Positions 51,772-61,631 are shown, numbered from the stretch's first letter. The stretch is 64,000 bases of DNA from VFMC01 sp046331225 (GCA_046331225.1 JAXLRF010000016.1:1-64000); one strand, 5' to 3'. Numbers and translations: made by a program. The notes: a model not told the origin generated them from the letters alone.

Positions 51772-52602
51772 ATGACCCGGATGGACGGTCTGGCCGGTAC
51801 GAAGGCGTTCCTGGGGCTCGTGCCGACGGGCGACCCGCTGCGGTGGCAGTTGCCCCTGCTCCCCCACGTCATGACCGGTGCACGGTTCCTGTACGGGGGC
51901 GCCGGGCTGGCGGCGGCCATCGCGGCGATGGAGTTCGTCACCGAGCGGCCGGTGGTGTGGGCGACCGCCCAGTACGTGGCCCACGCCCGGTCGGGCGTGC
52001 TCGATCTCGAGGTGGTGGTGTCGGCGCACGGGCGCAACACCACCCAGGCGCGCTGCATCGCCACCTGCGACGGCGCCGAGATCCTGGTCGCGCTCGCGAC
52101 GCTCGGCCGCAAGGACCTGCCGGTGGCGGGCACCTGGGCCGAGCGGCCCGAGGTGAAGCACTGGAGCGAGACCCGCCAGCAGCTGCCCGAGTCGGTGCTC
52201 GGCACCGTGCACGAGGCGCTCGACATGCGGATCGTGCACGGCGTGTCGCGGCGGCAGCTCATCAAGGGCCGCACGCACCGCGATCCCACCGGTCGCACCG
52301 CCTACTGGGTGCGCATCCCCGGCGGGCCGAAGGTGCCCGACGCCGCCGATCTCGCGATGGTGGGCGATCTGGTGCCGAGCGGGTTCGCCAACACCAGCGG
52401 CGAACCGATCACCGGCAACAGCCTCGACAACACGGTGCGCACCGCGAAACTGGTCGAGACCGAGTGGGTGCTGGCCGACGTGCGGGTGCACGCGATCCAG
52501 GACGGCTTCGGCTACGGCCGGGCGCACCTGTGGGCCGAGGATGGCACCCTGCTCGGCACGGCCAGCCAGTCGAGCGTGATCCGCACCCCGCCGGTCACCT
52601 GA
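51772..52602 (+). CDS. TesB-like acyl-CoA thioesterase
   Basis: 276 aa, double-hotdog fold size. VYGGxxxA-type FLYGGAGLAAAIAAM near residue 42 and VPSGFANTSGEP near 204 suit TesB/4HBT_3 thioesterases, which hydrolyse acyl-CoA. A conserved Asp/Thr/Gln triad cannot be placed by eye. In mycobacteria a tesB homologue also lies next to pdxS, so the position agrees. It is a plus-strand gene in a minus-strand run and converges with the thiolase. Confidence 0.75.
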   Translation: MTRMDGLAGTKAFLGLVPTGDPLRWQLPLLPHVMTGARFLYGGAGLAAAIAAMEFVTERPVVWATAQYVAHARSGVLDLEVVVSAHGRNTTQARCIATCDGAEILVALATLGRKDLPVAGTWAERPEVKHWSETRQQLPESVLGTVHEALDMRIVHGVSRRQLIKGRTHRDPTGRTAYWVRIPGGPKVPDAADLAMVGDLVPSGFANTSGEPITGNSLDNTVRTAKLVETEWVLADVRVHAIQDGFGYGRAHLWAEDGTLLGTASQSSVIRTPPVT

Positions 52603-52638
52603 GCGGCGCCGGCGAGGTGCGATCACACGTGGGTCGGG

Positions 52639-53886
52639 TCAGACCCGCTCGATGATCACGGCCGGGGCCATGCCACCGGCCGCGCACATCGTCACCAGGC
52701 CGTAGCGGCCGCCGGTGCGCTCGAGCTCGTCGAGCACGGTGCCGATCAGCATCGCGCCGGTGGCGGCGATCGGGTGGCCGAGGGCCATCGCGCCACCGTT
52801 GACGTTCACCTTCGAGCGGTCGAGGTCGAGGTCGCGGATGAACTTCTCGGCCACCACCGCGAACGCCTCGTTGATCTCGAACAGGTCGATGTCGTCGATC
52901 GACAGACCGGCCTTGGCGAGCACCTTCTTCGCCGCGGGCACCGGGGCGTTGAGCATGAGCGTCGGGTCGTCGCCGATGTTGGCGACGGCCACCACGCGGG
53001 CCCTCGGGGTCCAGCCGTTGGCCTTCGCCGCGTCGGAGCTGGCGAGCAGGATCGCCGCGGCCCCGTCGACCACGCCCGAGCTGTTGCCGGCGTGGTGCAC
53101 GTGCTCGATCTGCAGGTCGGGGTAGCGGGCCAGCACCATGCCGCGCAGCGTGGTGCCCTGGTCGTCGAGGGGGACATCGGCCATCGCCGCGAACGACGGG
53201 GCCAGCTGGGCGAGTCCCTCGAGCGTGGTCTGCGGCCGCGGGAACTCCTCACGGTCGAGAGCGAGGGAGCCGTCCTCCTTGTGCACCGGCACGAGGCTCT
53301 TGTCGAAGCGACCCTCGGCGATGGCGCGGGCGGCGCGCTGCTGCGATTCGTAGGCGAGCGCGTCGAGCGCCTCGCGCGGGATCTGCTCCATCGACGCGAT
53401 CGCGTCGGCGGCCACGCCCTGGTGGGTCTGCGGGTGACGGGCGCGCAGGCGGGCGTTGCCGGCGTCCATCAGCGGACCGCGCACACCCGACTGGGCGGCA
53501 CCGAGGGCCGGGTGGAGCGACATCATCTCGCACCCGCCGGCGATGACGACGTCCTCGAGACCGCTCATGATCGACGCGGCGGCCATGTTGGTGGTGGTGA
53601 TGCCCGAGCCGCAGAAGCGGTCGAGGGTGACGCCGGAGGCCTTCACGTCGTAGCCGGCGTCGAGCAGGGCCATGCGGGCGAGGTCGCCGCCCTGGGTGCC
53701 CACCTGCATCGAGGTGCCGAAGATGACGTCGTCGACCGTGGCGGTGTCGAGCTGGTTGCGGTCGCGGATCGCGGACAGCACCGTCGCGGCCAGCTGCTGC
53801 GGGTGGATGTCGGCGAGCGCGCCCTTGCCGACCTTGCCGATCCCTCGCGGGGTGCGGCAGGCGTCGATGATCCAGGCTTCGGACAT
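52639..53886 (-). CDS. Acetyl-CoA acetyltransferase (thiolase)
   Basis: 415 aa. The acylated cysteine is in DRFCGSG near residue 90. NEAFA near 341, GHPIAATGA near 371 and the second cysteine in CAAGGM near 400 complete the active site. It either cleaves 3-ketoacyl-CoA in beta-oxidation or condenses acetyl-CoA; direction cannot be told. GAGGAG precedes ATG 53886. No fadB-type partner lies beside it. Confidence 0.94.
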   Translation of the reverse strand: MSEAWIIDACRTPRGIGKVGKGALADIHPQQLAATVLSAIRDRNQLDTATVDDVIFGTSMQVGTQGGDLARMALLDAGYDVKASGVTLDRFCGSGITTTNMAAASIMSGLEDVVIAGGCEMMSLHPALGAAQSGVRGPLMDAGNARLRARHPQTHQGVAADAIASMEQIPREALDALAYESQQRAARAIAEGRFDKSLVPVHKEDGSLALDREEFPRPQTTLEGLAQLAPSFAAMADVPLDDQGTTLRGMVLARYPDLQIEHVHHAGNSSGVVDGAAAILLASSDAAKANGWTPRARVVAVANIGDDPTLMLNAPVPAAKKVLAKAGLSIDDIDLFEINEAFAVVAEKFIRDLDLDRSKVNVNGGAMALGHPIAATGAMLIGTVLDELERTGGRYGLVTMCAAGGMAPAVIIERV

Positions 53887-53983
53887 GTGGGGGTCTCCTC
53901 GGGGATCGCCGCGCGAGCCGGTGCCCGCGTCGTGGCGGCGATCGTAGGAGGCCCGGGGCGGTCGGCCCCGAGTCGAAGCCGGG

Positions 53984-54532
53984 TCAGAACCCGATCTTGG
54001 GCACCTCGCGGGCGGCCTCGTCGGCCTCGAAGTACTCGCGCTTGTCGAACTTCAGCATGTTGGCGAAGATCACCGTCGGGAACGCCTGGAGCTTGTTGTT
54101 GTAGGTCAGCACGGTGTCGTTGTAGAACTGCCGCGCGTAGGCGACCCGGCCCTCGGTGGCGCTCAGCTCCTCTTGCAGGGCGAGGAAGTTCTGGTTGGCC
54201 TTCAGGTCGGGGTAGGCCTCCGACAGTGCGAACACCTGACGCAACGCACTGGCCACCTGGCCGTCGGCGGCCGCCTGCGCGTGCGGGTCGCTCGGGGCGG
54301 CCATCGCCGCGTTGCGGGCCTTGATCACGGCGTCGAGCGTCTCGCGCTCGTGTGCCGCGTAGGCCTTCACCGTCTCGACCAGGTTGGGAATGAGATCGAT
54401 GCGCCGCTTGAGCTGCACGTCGATCTGTGACCAGGCGTTCTCGACCTGGTTGCGGCTGCGGATCAGGCCGTTGTACGTGACGATCACGAAGATCACCAAC
54501 AGCACGATGATCGCGAGGATCACCCAGACCAT
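53984..54532 (-). CDS. lemA: LemA family protein
   Basis: 182 aa. One N-terminal transmembrane helix (VILAIIVLLVIFVIVTYNGL) is followed by RSRNQVENAWSQIDVQLKRR, the LemA signature, and then a long helical bundle ending FNKxxxFP-like (NNKLQAFPTVIFANML). AAGGGAG precedes the ATG. Function is not settled; in some bacteria LemA genes accompany HtpX-like proteases, and htpX is about 2.3 kb away here. Confidence 0.94.
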   Translation of the reverse strand: MVWVILAIIVLLVIFVIVTYNGLIRSRNQVENAWSQIDVQLKRRIDLIPNLVETVKAYAAHERETLDAVIKARNAAMAAPSDPHAQAAADGQVASALRQVFALSEAYPDLKANQNFLALQEELSATEGRVAYARQFYNDTVLTYNNKLQAFPTVIFANMLKFDKREYFEADEAAREVPKIGF

Positions 54533-54575
54533 GGCGACTCCCTTTCTCGGTTCCGCCGTCGTGGCGGACCTTCGG

Positions 54576-55781
54576 TCAGCGTCGACCGAGGGCTCGGGCC
54601 AGCATACGAGACACCCGGCGCCGCTCCCGCGCGTCGTCGAGCATGCGGCGTCGCTCCTCGCGGTCGGCGGCGATGCGGCGGTAGTGCGCGGCGTAGATCT
54701 CGGCGAGGCGGCGCATCGAGAACTCGTCGGCCCGCGGTCCGCCGGCGGCGATCAACCGCACGCGGAGGTCGGCGTCGTACAGCACCCGTTGCAGCGCTGC
54801 GGCCAGCGCGTCGACGTCGCCCGGCTCGACCAGCACGGCGTCGACGTCGTCGGTGGCCACGTTGCGATAGCCGTCGAGCCCGCTCGCGACGATCGCCGTG
54901 TCGGCCGCCATCGCCTCGATGAGCACCACACCGAACGACTCGCCGTGCAACGAGGGCGCGCAGAACACCGTGGCGCCCTTCAGCCGTGAGACCTTCTCGG
55001 CGTCGGTGACCCGGCCGAGCCACTCGATGCGCGCGTCGTCGCGGTACTGGTCCTGCAGACGGGCGGTGTCGGGCCCGGTGCCCGCCACCCACAGGCGCAC
55101 GTCGTCGGGCAGTCGCCGCATCGCCTCGAGCAACACGTCGAGACCCTTGCGCTCCTCGTGGCGGCCGAGGAAGAAGATCGTCGGGCCCTCGGTCGGGAAC
55201 GGTGCGGCGTCGCGGTACTGCTCGAGCTCGACACCGTTGAACAGGATCTCGTACTCGCCACCGATGTAGCGCTTCACCAATTCCTCGGCGTCTTTCGACA
55301 CCGCGACGCGATGGGCGAGGCGGTGGCTCGCTGCCAGCACGGGCCGGCGCAGGTACTTGTAGGCCGCGCTCTCGCCGGCCGAGTGGAACGTGGCGATGAT
55401 CGGCGCCGTGTGCATCAGCGTCGCCGTCTGCGTGCAGCCGGGGATGAACGGCTCGTGCACGTGCAGCACGTCGAACTCCTCCTCGGTGAGCGCCCGAATC
55501 ATCCGCAGCTGACACGAGGGATCCGGCGCGAGCGGTGCGATCGAACCGTTGGCGCTGGTGGGCAGGCTGTCGCCGAGCGGGGTGACGAACGTTGCTGGTG
55601 GCGGGCCGTCGCAGGGCGCCAGCACTCGCACCTCGATGCCCATGCGGCGCAGCTCGCGGCTGAGGCCCATCACCTGTGCCTGCACGCCACCGGGTACCGA
55701 GAGGCTGTACGGGCACACCATGCCCACACGCAGCAGCCTGCCGTCCGGACGCGGCGACGCGTCGGCGGGTTCGGGCTGCAT
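54576..55781 (-). CDS. pimA: Phosphatidylinositol mannosyltransferase PimA-like
   Basis: 401 aa GT4-type GT-B glycosyltransferase. GMVCPYSLSVPGGVQAQVMG at residues 20-39 is the PimA signature, HVHEPFIPG near 107 follows, and the nucleotide-sugar-binding Glu pair lies in ESFGVVLIEAMA near 292. It puts the first mannose of GDP-mannose on phosphatidylinositol. The pgsA-like and acyltransferase genes at the window end are the usual neighbours; here about 7 kb of other genes intervene. TACCGT lies 6 nt before ATG 55781. Confidence 0.93.
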   Translation of the reverse strand: MQPEPADASPRPDGRLLRVGMVCPYSLSVPGGVQAQVMGLSRELRRMGIEVRVLAPCDGPPPATFVTPLGDSLPTSANGSIAPLAPDPSCQLRMIRALTEEEFDVLHVHEPFIPGCTQTATLMHTAPIIATFHSAGESAAYKYLRRPVLAASHRLAHRVAVSKDAEELVKRYIGGEYEILFNGVELEQYRDAAPFPTEGPTIFFLGRHEERKGLDVLLEAMRRLPDDVRLWVAGTGPDTARLQDQYRDDARIEWLGRVTDAEKVSRLKGATVFCAPSLHGESFGVVLIEAMAADTAIVASGLDGYRNVATDDVDAVLVEPGDVDALAAALQRVLYDADLRVRLIAAGGPRADEFSMRRLAEIYAAHYRRIAADREERRRMLDDARERRRVSRMLARALGRR

Positions 55782-55849
55782 CGGGCCACGGTAGCCCAGT
55801 GCCGCTCCGGGGCGGGCTCGCCGTCGGCCGGGTGAGTACGGTGCGCCGC

Positions 55850-56749
55850 ATGACTCGACTCCCGGCCCTCAGCGTGATCGGCACCCCGACCAAGCGCAAC
55901 GCGCTGCTGGAGGTGGCGGCCGAGGCCGACCGGCGCGGCTTCGCCGGGCTCGCCAGCCCGGGTGTGCACGGCAACCTCGCGCTCTGCGGTTCGCTCGCGC
56001 ATGCGACGCACGAGATCCCGTTCTGGACGAGCATCCAGCCGATCTACCACTCGCACCACGCCGAGGTCGCGATCACCGCCGGGCACCTCGCCGAGGTGAG
56101 CGGCGGGCGTTTCCGGCTCGGTCTGGGTGTGAGCCACGCGCCGGCGATGGATCGGCTCGGCATCTCGACGGGCAAGCCGCTCGGCGACATGCGCTCGTAC
56201 GTGGAGGGCATCCGTGCGACCGAACGGGCGTCGGGTGCGCTGCCCCCGATCCACCTCGCGACCCTGCGCGACAAGATGCTCGACCTCGCGCTCGAGGTGG
56301 CCGACGGTGCGATCTGGGCCAACGCGTCGCGCTCGCACATGCCGGTGCAGGTGGCACGAGCGGCGGCATCGGGACGTGACGGCTTCTTCCTCGCGAACAT
56401 GGTGCCGACGGTGATCGATCCCGACCGCGATGCGGGGCGCGCGATCCACCGGCGCACGCTGAGCGGCTACGTGATGCTGCCGAACTACCGCAACTACTGG
56501 AAGGCAGCGGGCTACGAGGACGAGATGGTCGCGATCGAGGCGGCGTTGGCCGCGGGTGATCGCGAGTCGTTGCCGGGGCTGATGACGGACCGCTGGCTCG
56601 ACGACTGCACGATCAGCGGCTCATCCTCGGAGGTGCGCGACCAGTTGGAGGCGTGGTTCGACACGGGTGTGCTCCCGATCGCCGTGATGTCGAGCACGGG
56701 CGGCGGGCAGCTGCACGCGATCGGCCAGCTGTTCGAACTGTTCGACTGA
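55850..56749 (+). CDS. LLM-class F420-dependent oxidoreductase
   Basis: 299 aa, short for the luciferase-like TIM-barrel family. EVAAEADRRGFAGLASP near residue 21, then the central GHLAEVSGGRFRLGLGVSH near 78-96, is the core LLM signature. The C-terminus GSSSEVRDQLEAWFDTGV is typical of F420-dependent rather than FMN-dependent members, an inference. The substrate is unknown. TACGGT lies exactly 7 nt before ATG 55850. Convergent with the PhyH gene, only 7 nt apart. Confidence 0.88.
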   Translation: MTRLPALSVIGTPTKRNALLEVAAEADRRGFAGLASPGVHGNLALCGSLAHATHEIPFWTSIQPIYHSHHAEVAITAGHLAEVSGGRFRLGLGVSHAPAMDRLGISTGKPLGDMRSYVEGIRATERASGALPPIHLATLRDKMLDLALEVADGAIWANASRSHMPVQVARAAASGRDGFFLANMVPTVIDPDRDAGRAIHRRTLSGYVMLPNYRNYWKAAGYEDEMVAIEAALAAGDRESLPGLMTDRWLDDCTISGSSSEVRDQLEAWFDTGVLPIAVMSSTGGGQLHAIGQLFELFD

Positions 56750-56756
56750 CCGACCG

Positions 56757-57629
56757 TCAGGGCTGGTGGTTCGGCCACTCCTGGCCGGGCAGGGGTCGCA
56801 GGAAACACGCGGCCGGGTCGGGCGTGGTGCCCTTCCACGCGTAGGGGTCGTGGCCGAGCGTCACGATCGCCCGGTTGTCGAGGGTCGGGATCTGGAAGCC
56901 GTTCACCTCGCCACCGTGCTGCCAGGGCAGGAGCGACCACGCGTTGAGGTAGTGGTTGACGAGCGCCCGGCGGAACCCGTCGGTGCGGTTGCGCAACGAC
57001 TTGTGGAGCAGGTAGCCGTTGAAGAACACGACCGACCCGGCGGGCACCTCGACCGGCACGCGGTCGGTCTCGTCGAAGCCGTACGCCTGATCGGACGAGT
57101 CGTACTCGTCGGGCTCGCCGTGCGGCCGCGTGGGGAACAGGTAGCCATTGCGGTGCGAGCCGGGCACCACCCACAGGCAGCCGTTGTCGACGGTGGCGTC
57201 GTCCAGGGCGATCCACGCGCCGACGAGCGAACGGTCACGCGTGGGGATGTAGCGCTCGTCCTGGTGCCACGCCTGGCCGGGCATGCCGGGGCCCTTCACG
57301 AACAGCATCGACTGACACGCCTTCACCGAGCCGTCCCAGTGCGGCAGGTGCGCGCCGGTGATCTGGGTGAGCACGTCGGCCACACCCGGGTGGGCGAGCA
57401 TCGACTTCGCGATCGGGCTCACCCAGTGCGGGAAGTGCACGGCCAACACGTGGTGGGTGGCCTCGTCGTCGCTCGCCCCGTCGGGCAGCAGGGGCGGATT
57501 CACCACCGGGTAGTCGCCGCGTGCGAAGCGGGCCGCGTCGGCGATGATCTCGGCGCGCTCGTCGGCCGACACGAGGTCGTGCACCACGAGGTACCCGTCG
57601 TCGACGAACTGGGTGGCGTGGCTCGACAT
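56757..57629 (-). CDS. Phytanoyl-CoA dioxygenase family (PhyH) protein
   Basis: 290 aa Fe(II)/2-oxoglutarate dioxygenase. The iron ligands are the HxD of WHQDERY near residue 143 and a distal His in NGYLLHKS near 226, followed by the Arg expected to hold 2-oxoglutarate. GCLWVVPGSHRNG near 176 is also typical. It would hydroxylate a lipid or small metabolite; the substrate is unknown. Stands alone. Confidence 0.9.
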   Translation of the reverse strand: MSSHATQFVDDGYLVVHDLVSADERAEIIADAARFARGDYPVVNPPLLPDGASDDEATHHVLAVHFPHWVSPIAKSMLAHPGVADVLTQITGAHLPHWDGSVKACQSMLFVKGPGMPGQAWHQDERYIPTRDRSLVGAWIALDDATVDNGCLWVVPGSHRNGYLFPTRPHGEPDEYDSSDQAYGFDETDRVPVEVPAGSVVFFNGYLLHKSLRNRTDGFRRALVNHYLNAWSLLPWQHGGEVNGFQIPTLDNRAIVTLGHDPYAWKGTTPDPAACFLRPLPGQEWPNHQP

Positions 57630-57694
57630 GGCGCCATGATCGCGCGGACGCTCGCGGCGCGTGCGCGGGACGCCGTCCGATCGACGCAGACCGG

Positions 57695-58675
57695 TCAGCG
57701 CGGAGCGCCCGACCGTTCGGCGACGAGATCCCAGAGCTGCCGGCGTCGCGCCGCCGTATCGCTGCGACGGGTCGTCGGCAGCCGGTGGATCGAGCGACGG
57801 CGACGGTCGAGCCAGAAGCCACCCGACGACGACCGAGCCTCCTCCCCCGCCGCCAACCACACCAGGGTGTCGGCACCCTGCGCGGGCGTGCGCAGCAACG
57901 GTCCCACCACCTTGCGGAACACCGGCAGCGACTCGGCCACGCCGGGCGTGTCGGCCCAGCCGGGGTGCATCGCGTGGCACACCACACCTGCCGGTTCGAG
58001 CCGTTCGGCCCACATCTCGTTCAGCGTCACCTGCGCCCGCTTCGCCCGGGCGTACTGCTCGGCGCCCCGGTAGGCGTGCTCGTCCATCTCGAGCCGCTCG
58101 ACCTCGAGGTTCGACGTGTACATGCCGCCCGACGACACCGTGAGCACCCGGCCGTGCGCGGCTGTGAGCTGCGGCACGAGCAGCGAGGTGAGCAGGAACG
58201 GTCCGTACACCTGCGAGGCGACGGTCTGCTCGAACCCCTGCGGCGACGTGCGCCGTTCGGCGGTGAGCGCGCCGGCGTTGTGGATCAGCACGTCGATCCG
58301 GTCGTGTGCCGCGACGAGGCGTGCCGCCAGTTCGCGCACGGCGTCGAGGTCGCCCATGTCGGCGCCGTCGGCAGACACCTGGCCGCCCGTCGACCGGGCG
58401 AGGTCGTCGGCCACCGCTGCGGTGCGGCGGAGGTCGCGGCCGGTGACCACGACCTCGGCCCCGGCCACGGCGAGCTCGCGTGCCGCGGCGCGTCCGATCC
58501 CCGAGGTGCCACCGGTGATCACCACCACACGGCCGGCCATCGAGCCGGGCGCCGGCGACGACCAGCCGTCGATCGCAGCGCGCACCTCGGCGCCCACCCG
58601 GGTGAAGCTGGGGACGACGGGCGCCTCGAGCGCCACGTCGACGACGCGGCGCACGCCGCTCGACAGGCCGATCAC
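57695..58675 (-). CDS. SDR-family oxidoreductase (DHRS12/retinol-dehydrogenase-like)
   Basis: 326 aa. A 46-aa N-terminal extension precedes the cofactor loop TGGTSGIGRAAA near residue 53. IHNAG is near 132. The active site is TVSSGGMY near 177 and YARAK near 206 (YxxxK). The Arg after the second strand (TGRDLRR) suggests NADP(H). The Arg-rich C-terminus RRSIHRLPTTRRSD is unusual. Substrate unknown. A hairpin (58701-58722) separates it from the upstream M20 gene. Confidence 0.88.
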   Translation of the reverse strand: MIGLSSGVRRVVDVALEAPVVPSFTRVGAEVRAAIDGWSSPAPGSMAGRVVVITGGTSGIGRAAARELAVAGAEVVVTGRDLRRTAAVADDLARSTGGQVSADGADMGDLDAVRELAARLVAAHDRIDVLIHNAGALTAERRTSPQGFEQTVASQVYGPFLLTSLLVPQLTAAHGRVLTVSSGGMYTSNLEVERLEMDEHAYRGAEQYARAKRAQVTLNEMWAERLEPAGVVCHAMHPGWADTPGVAESLPVFRKVVGPLLRTPAQGADTLVWLAAGEEARSSSGGFWLDRRRRSIHRLPTTRRSDTAARRRQLWDLVAERSGAPR

Positions 58676-58700
58676 CCGGCCAGTGTGACCCGTCGTCGCC

Positions 58701-58722
58701 CGCCCGTCTCGTCGGACGGGCG
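58701..58722. terminator. 8-bp hairpin between M20 peptidase and SDR genes
   Basis: CGCCCGTC and GACGGGCG form a perfect 8-bp stem around a 6-nt loop, 20 nt past the M20 stop on the minus strand. A G/C-rich terminator without T tract is plausible. Confidence 0.45.
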
Positions 58723-58741
58723 TGACGTCAGCCGCAGAGGG

Positions 58742-60091
58742 TCAACCGCAGATGGTCTTCGCGATGTGGATCCAGTAGTCGGCGGCCATGCCGAGCGACT
58801 CGACGTCGATGCGCTCGTCGTTGCCGTGGAAGCGCGAGCCGAACGACTCGAAGTCGACCGTCGGCGAGAACAGGCCGGTGCCGTAGGCGACGGCACCTTT
58901 GTCGCGGAAGAACCGTGCGTCGGTGCCGCCGACGATCAGACCGGGCAGCAGTTCGGCGCCCGGATACGCCACCTGCGTGGCCGACGAGATCGCGTCCCAG
59001 AGGATGTTGCCGCGCGGCGACTCGGTGGCGTCGCCGCCCTGCAGCGTGCCGATCTCGACGTGGTGCGCCAGCTCGCCGAGCGCCTCGTGGAGGTGGGCGT
59101 CGACGTCGGCCTGCGTGGTGCCGGGCACCGTGCGGATGTCGACCTCGATCTCGACGAGGTCGGGGATGATGTTGGTCTTCTGACCCCCGTGTACGACGTT
59201 GGGCGAGAACGTGGTGTGCGTGTGCGCGTGGCAGCGCTTGGCCAACACGGGCGGCAACGTCTCGAGCGTCGACCAGATGCGCGACGGGTCGACGAGCCCG
59301 GCCTTCACCTCGTCGTCGAGCGCCATCGCCGCGACCGTCTGACGCCACACGTCGTCGATCCGCGCCTGCGGTCGGTAGGTGGCGAGCCGGCGCACCACCT
59401 CGGCGGCCTTCACGAGTGCGTTGTCGCTGCCGAACGGCATCGACCCGTGGGCGGGCGTGCCGCTGATGCGGAGCTTGCGCCAGGCGAGGCCCTTCTCGCC
59501 CGTGTTCACCACCACACGACGCACGCCGTCGTGCCCGGTCGACGACCAGCCACCCAGCTCGGTCAGCACGTAGTCGGCGCCGACGGCGTCCCAGTGGTCG
59601 TCGCACATCCACTTGGCGCCCCACTCGCCGCCCGCCTCCTCGTCCGCGACGCCGAAGTAGATCAGTGTGCCCTTGGGCTTCCAGCCGCTGCGGGCCAACT
59701 GCCGGAACGCGACCGCCATCGACGCGGTGACGTTGAGCATGTCGATGGCACCGCGGCCCCACACCTCGCCGTCGACGAGCTCACCGCCGAAGGGATCGCG
59801 CGACCAGCTGGCCGGGTTGACCGGCACCACGTCGGTGTGGCCCATCAGGCACAGGGTCGGCGCGTCGGGGTCGGAGCCCTCGATGCGGGCGACCACCGAG
59901 CCGCGACCGGAGATCTTCTCGAAGTGCTCGATGCCGACACCCGTCCCCTCGAGGTAGCCGCCGAGCAGCTCGGCGTTGCGGGTCTCGTGACCCGACTCGG
60001 GCGTGCCGTCGTTGACGCACTCGTTGCGGATGAGCGCCTGCAGCAGCTCGATCGTGGGTCCGGTGAGGTCGTCGCCGTGCGTCGCGGTCAT
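58742..60091 (-). CDS. M20-family metallopeptidase
   Basis: 449 aa. The zinc ligands and catalytic residues are in MGHTDVVPV (near residue 83), WGRGAIDM (near 114), ADEEAGG (near 149), GGTDARFF (near 385) and FHGNDER near 420. The dimerisation domain lies at about 200-330. The closest recalled groups are ArgE/DapE/ACY1-like and carboxypeptidase-S-like amidohydrolases; the substrate is unknown. A 14-bp tandem near-repeat overlaps the stop codon. Confidence 0.92.
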   Translation of the reverse strand: MTATHGDDLTGPTIELLQALIRNECVNDGTPESGHETRNAELLGGYLEGTGVGIEHFEKISGRGSVVARIEGSDPDAPTLCLMGHTDVVPVNPASWSRDPFGGELVDGEVWGRGAIDMLNVTASMAVAFRQLARSGWKPKGTLIYFGVADEEAGGEWGAKWMCDDHWDAVGADYVLTELGGWSSTGHDGVRRVVVNTGEKGLAWRKLRISGTPAHGSMPFGSDNALVKAAEVVRRLATYRPQARIDDVWRQTVAAMALDDEVKAGLVDPSRIWSTLETLPPVLAKRCHAHTHTTFSPNVVHGGQKTNIIPDLVEIEVDIRTVPGTTQADVDAHLHEALGELAHHVEIGTLQGGDATESPRGNILWDAISSATQVAYPGAELLPGLIVGGTDARFFRDKGAVAYGTGLFSPTVDFESFGSRFHGNDERIDVESLGMAADYWIHIAKTICG

Positions 60092-60198
60092 GCCCCGATT
60101 CCAGCACGCGGGACGACCGCACGCTCGTCGTCGGGCCCTCCGGCCCTGCCGACCCACCCTGACCAGGCGCGACGATCCGGGGAACGAGGGGAGCTGCC

Positions 60199-61611
60199 AT
60201 GGACCGGATGAGCCCGCTGGACGCGTCGTTCCTGCACGTCGAGGACGGCATCAACCACATGCACATCGCATCGTGTGCGATCTTCGAGGGTCCTCCCCCG
60301 CCGTACGACGACCTGGTGGCGCTGTTCCGCGGCAAGCTCCCGCTCGTCCCCCGCTACCGGCAGAAGGTGCGCTTCGTCCCCGGCGGTGTCGGGCGGCCGG
60401 TGTGGGTGGACGACCCGCACTTCCGCCTCGACTACCACATCCGACACACGGCGCTGCCGCCGCCCGGGTCGCGCCAGGACCTGCGCAACCTGATGGGTCG
60501 GCTGATGTCGCAGAAGCTCGACCGTCACCGCCCGCTGTGGGAGACGTGGATGGTCGAGGGCCTCGAGGACGGCACGTGGGCGCTGATCTCGAAGGTGCAC
60601 CACTGCATGGTCGACGGGATCAGCGGCACCGACCTGATGGCGCTCGTGCTCGACTCGACGCCCGAGGGATCCGCACCGGTGGACGACCACTGGCGCCCGG
60701 CCGCCGAGCCGTCCGACGTCGAGCTGGTGCGCGACGCGGTGCTCGACACGCTCGTCCGCCCGGACGAGATGGCTCGCTGGGGCCGGGCGATGCTGCGGAC
60801 CCCGAAGCGTGTGCTGGACGAGGCGGGCGAGCTGGTCGAGAACGTGCGGGCCATGGGCGCGCAGTTGAAGGCGAACGTCGAGCTGCCGATCGAGGGCACG
60901 ATCGGACCGCACCGCCGATGGGCGACGGCGTCGACGACGATCGACGAGGTGAAGCAGGTGCGCGCCGCGCACGGCGGCACCGTCAACGACGTGGTGCTCA
61001 CGGCGATCACGTCGGGATACCGCGATCTGTTGCTCGGGCGCGGCGAGTCGCTCGACGGTGTGGTGGTGCGGTCATTGGTGCCGGTCAGCGTGCGGGCCAA
61101 GGGCGATCACACGCTCAACAATCAGGTGGCGTCGATCATCGCCGAGTTGCCCGTCGGCATCGCCGACCCGCTCGAGCGACTGCACGCCGTGCGAAAGCAC
61201 ATGACCGAGCTGAAGGACTCGCATCAGGCAGACGCGAGCCGGATGCTGTTCGACCTGGCCGACTACGCGCCCGCCGGGATGTTGTCGCTCGGCATCCGTG
61301 CGGCGGTGACGGTGATGCGCCGCATGCCGCAGCGGTCGATCAACACCGTGACCACCAACGTGCCCGGCCCGCAGGTGCCGTTGTACGCGTGTGGCCGGTT
61401 GATGCTCGACTACGCCCCGTTCGTGCCGTTGGCACAGGGCTTGCGGACGGGTGTGGCGATCCTGTCGTACAACCGTCGGATCAGCTTCGGCGTCACCGGC
61501 GACTGGGACACGATGCCCGACATCGACGTGCTCGCCGAGGGCATCGAACGTGCGATGGCCGAACTGCTCGACCTGAGCCGCCCCAAGCAGCAGAAGCGCA
61601 AGGCCGGCTGA
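60199..61611 (+). CDS. Wax ester synthase / diacylglycerol acyltransferase
   Basis: 470 aa WS/DGAT. MSPLDASFLHVED starts the family pattern and HHCMVDGISGTDLM near residue 134 holds the catalytic HHxxxDG. The C-terminal TTNVPGPQVPLYACG near 377 and the final SFGVTGDWDTMPD are typical. It forms triacylglycerol or wax esters from acyl-CoA, i.e. storage lipid at the inner membrane. GGGGAG precedes the ATG. Divergent from the M20 peptidase. Confidence 0.95.
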   Translation: MDRMSPLDASFLHVEDGINHMHIASCAIFEGPPPPYDDLVALFRGKLPLVPRYRQKVRFVPGGVGRPVWVDDPHFRLDYHIRHTALPPPGSRQDLRNLMGRLMSQKLDRHRPLWETWMVEGLEDGTWALISKVHHCMVDGISGTDLMALVLDSTPEGSAPVDDHWRPAAEPSDVELVRDAVLDTLVRPDEMARWGRAMLRTPKRVLDEAGELVENVRAMGAQLKANVELPIEGTIGPHRRWATASTTIDEVKQVRAAHGGTVNDVVLTAITSGYRDLLLGRGESLDGVVVRSLVPVSVRAKGDHTLNNQVASIIAELPVGIADPLERLHAVRKHMTELKDSHQADASRMLFDLADYAPAGMLSLGIRAAVTVMRRMPQRSINTVTTNVPGPQVPLYACGRLMLDYAPFVPLAQGLRTGVAILSYNRRISFGVTGDWDTMPDIDVLAEGIERAMAELLDLSRPKQQKRKAG

Positions 61612-61631
61612 GCTCGCGCCGTCGCTTCTGG

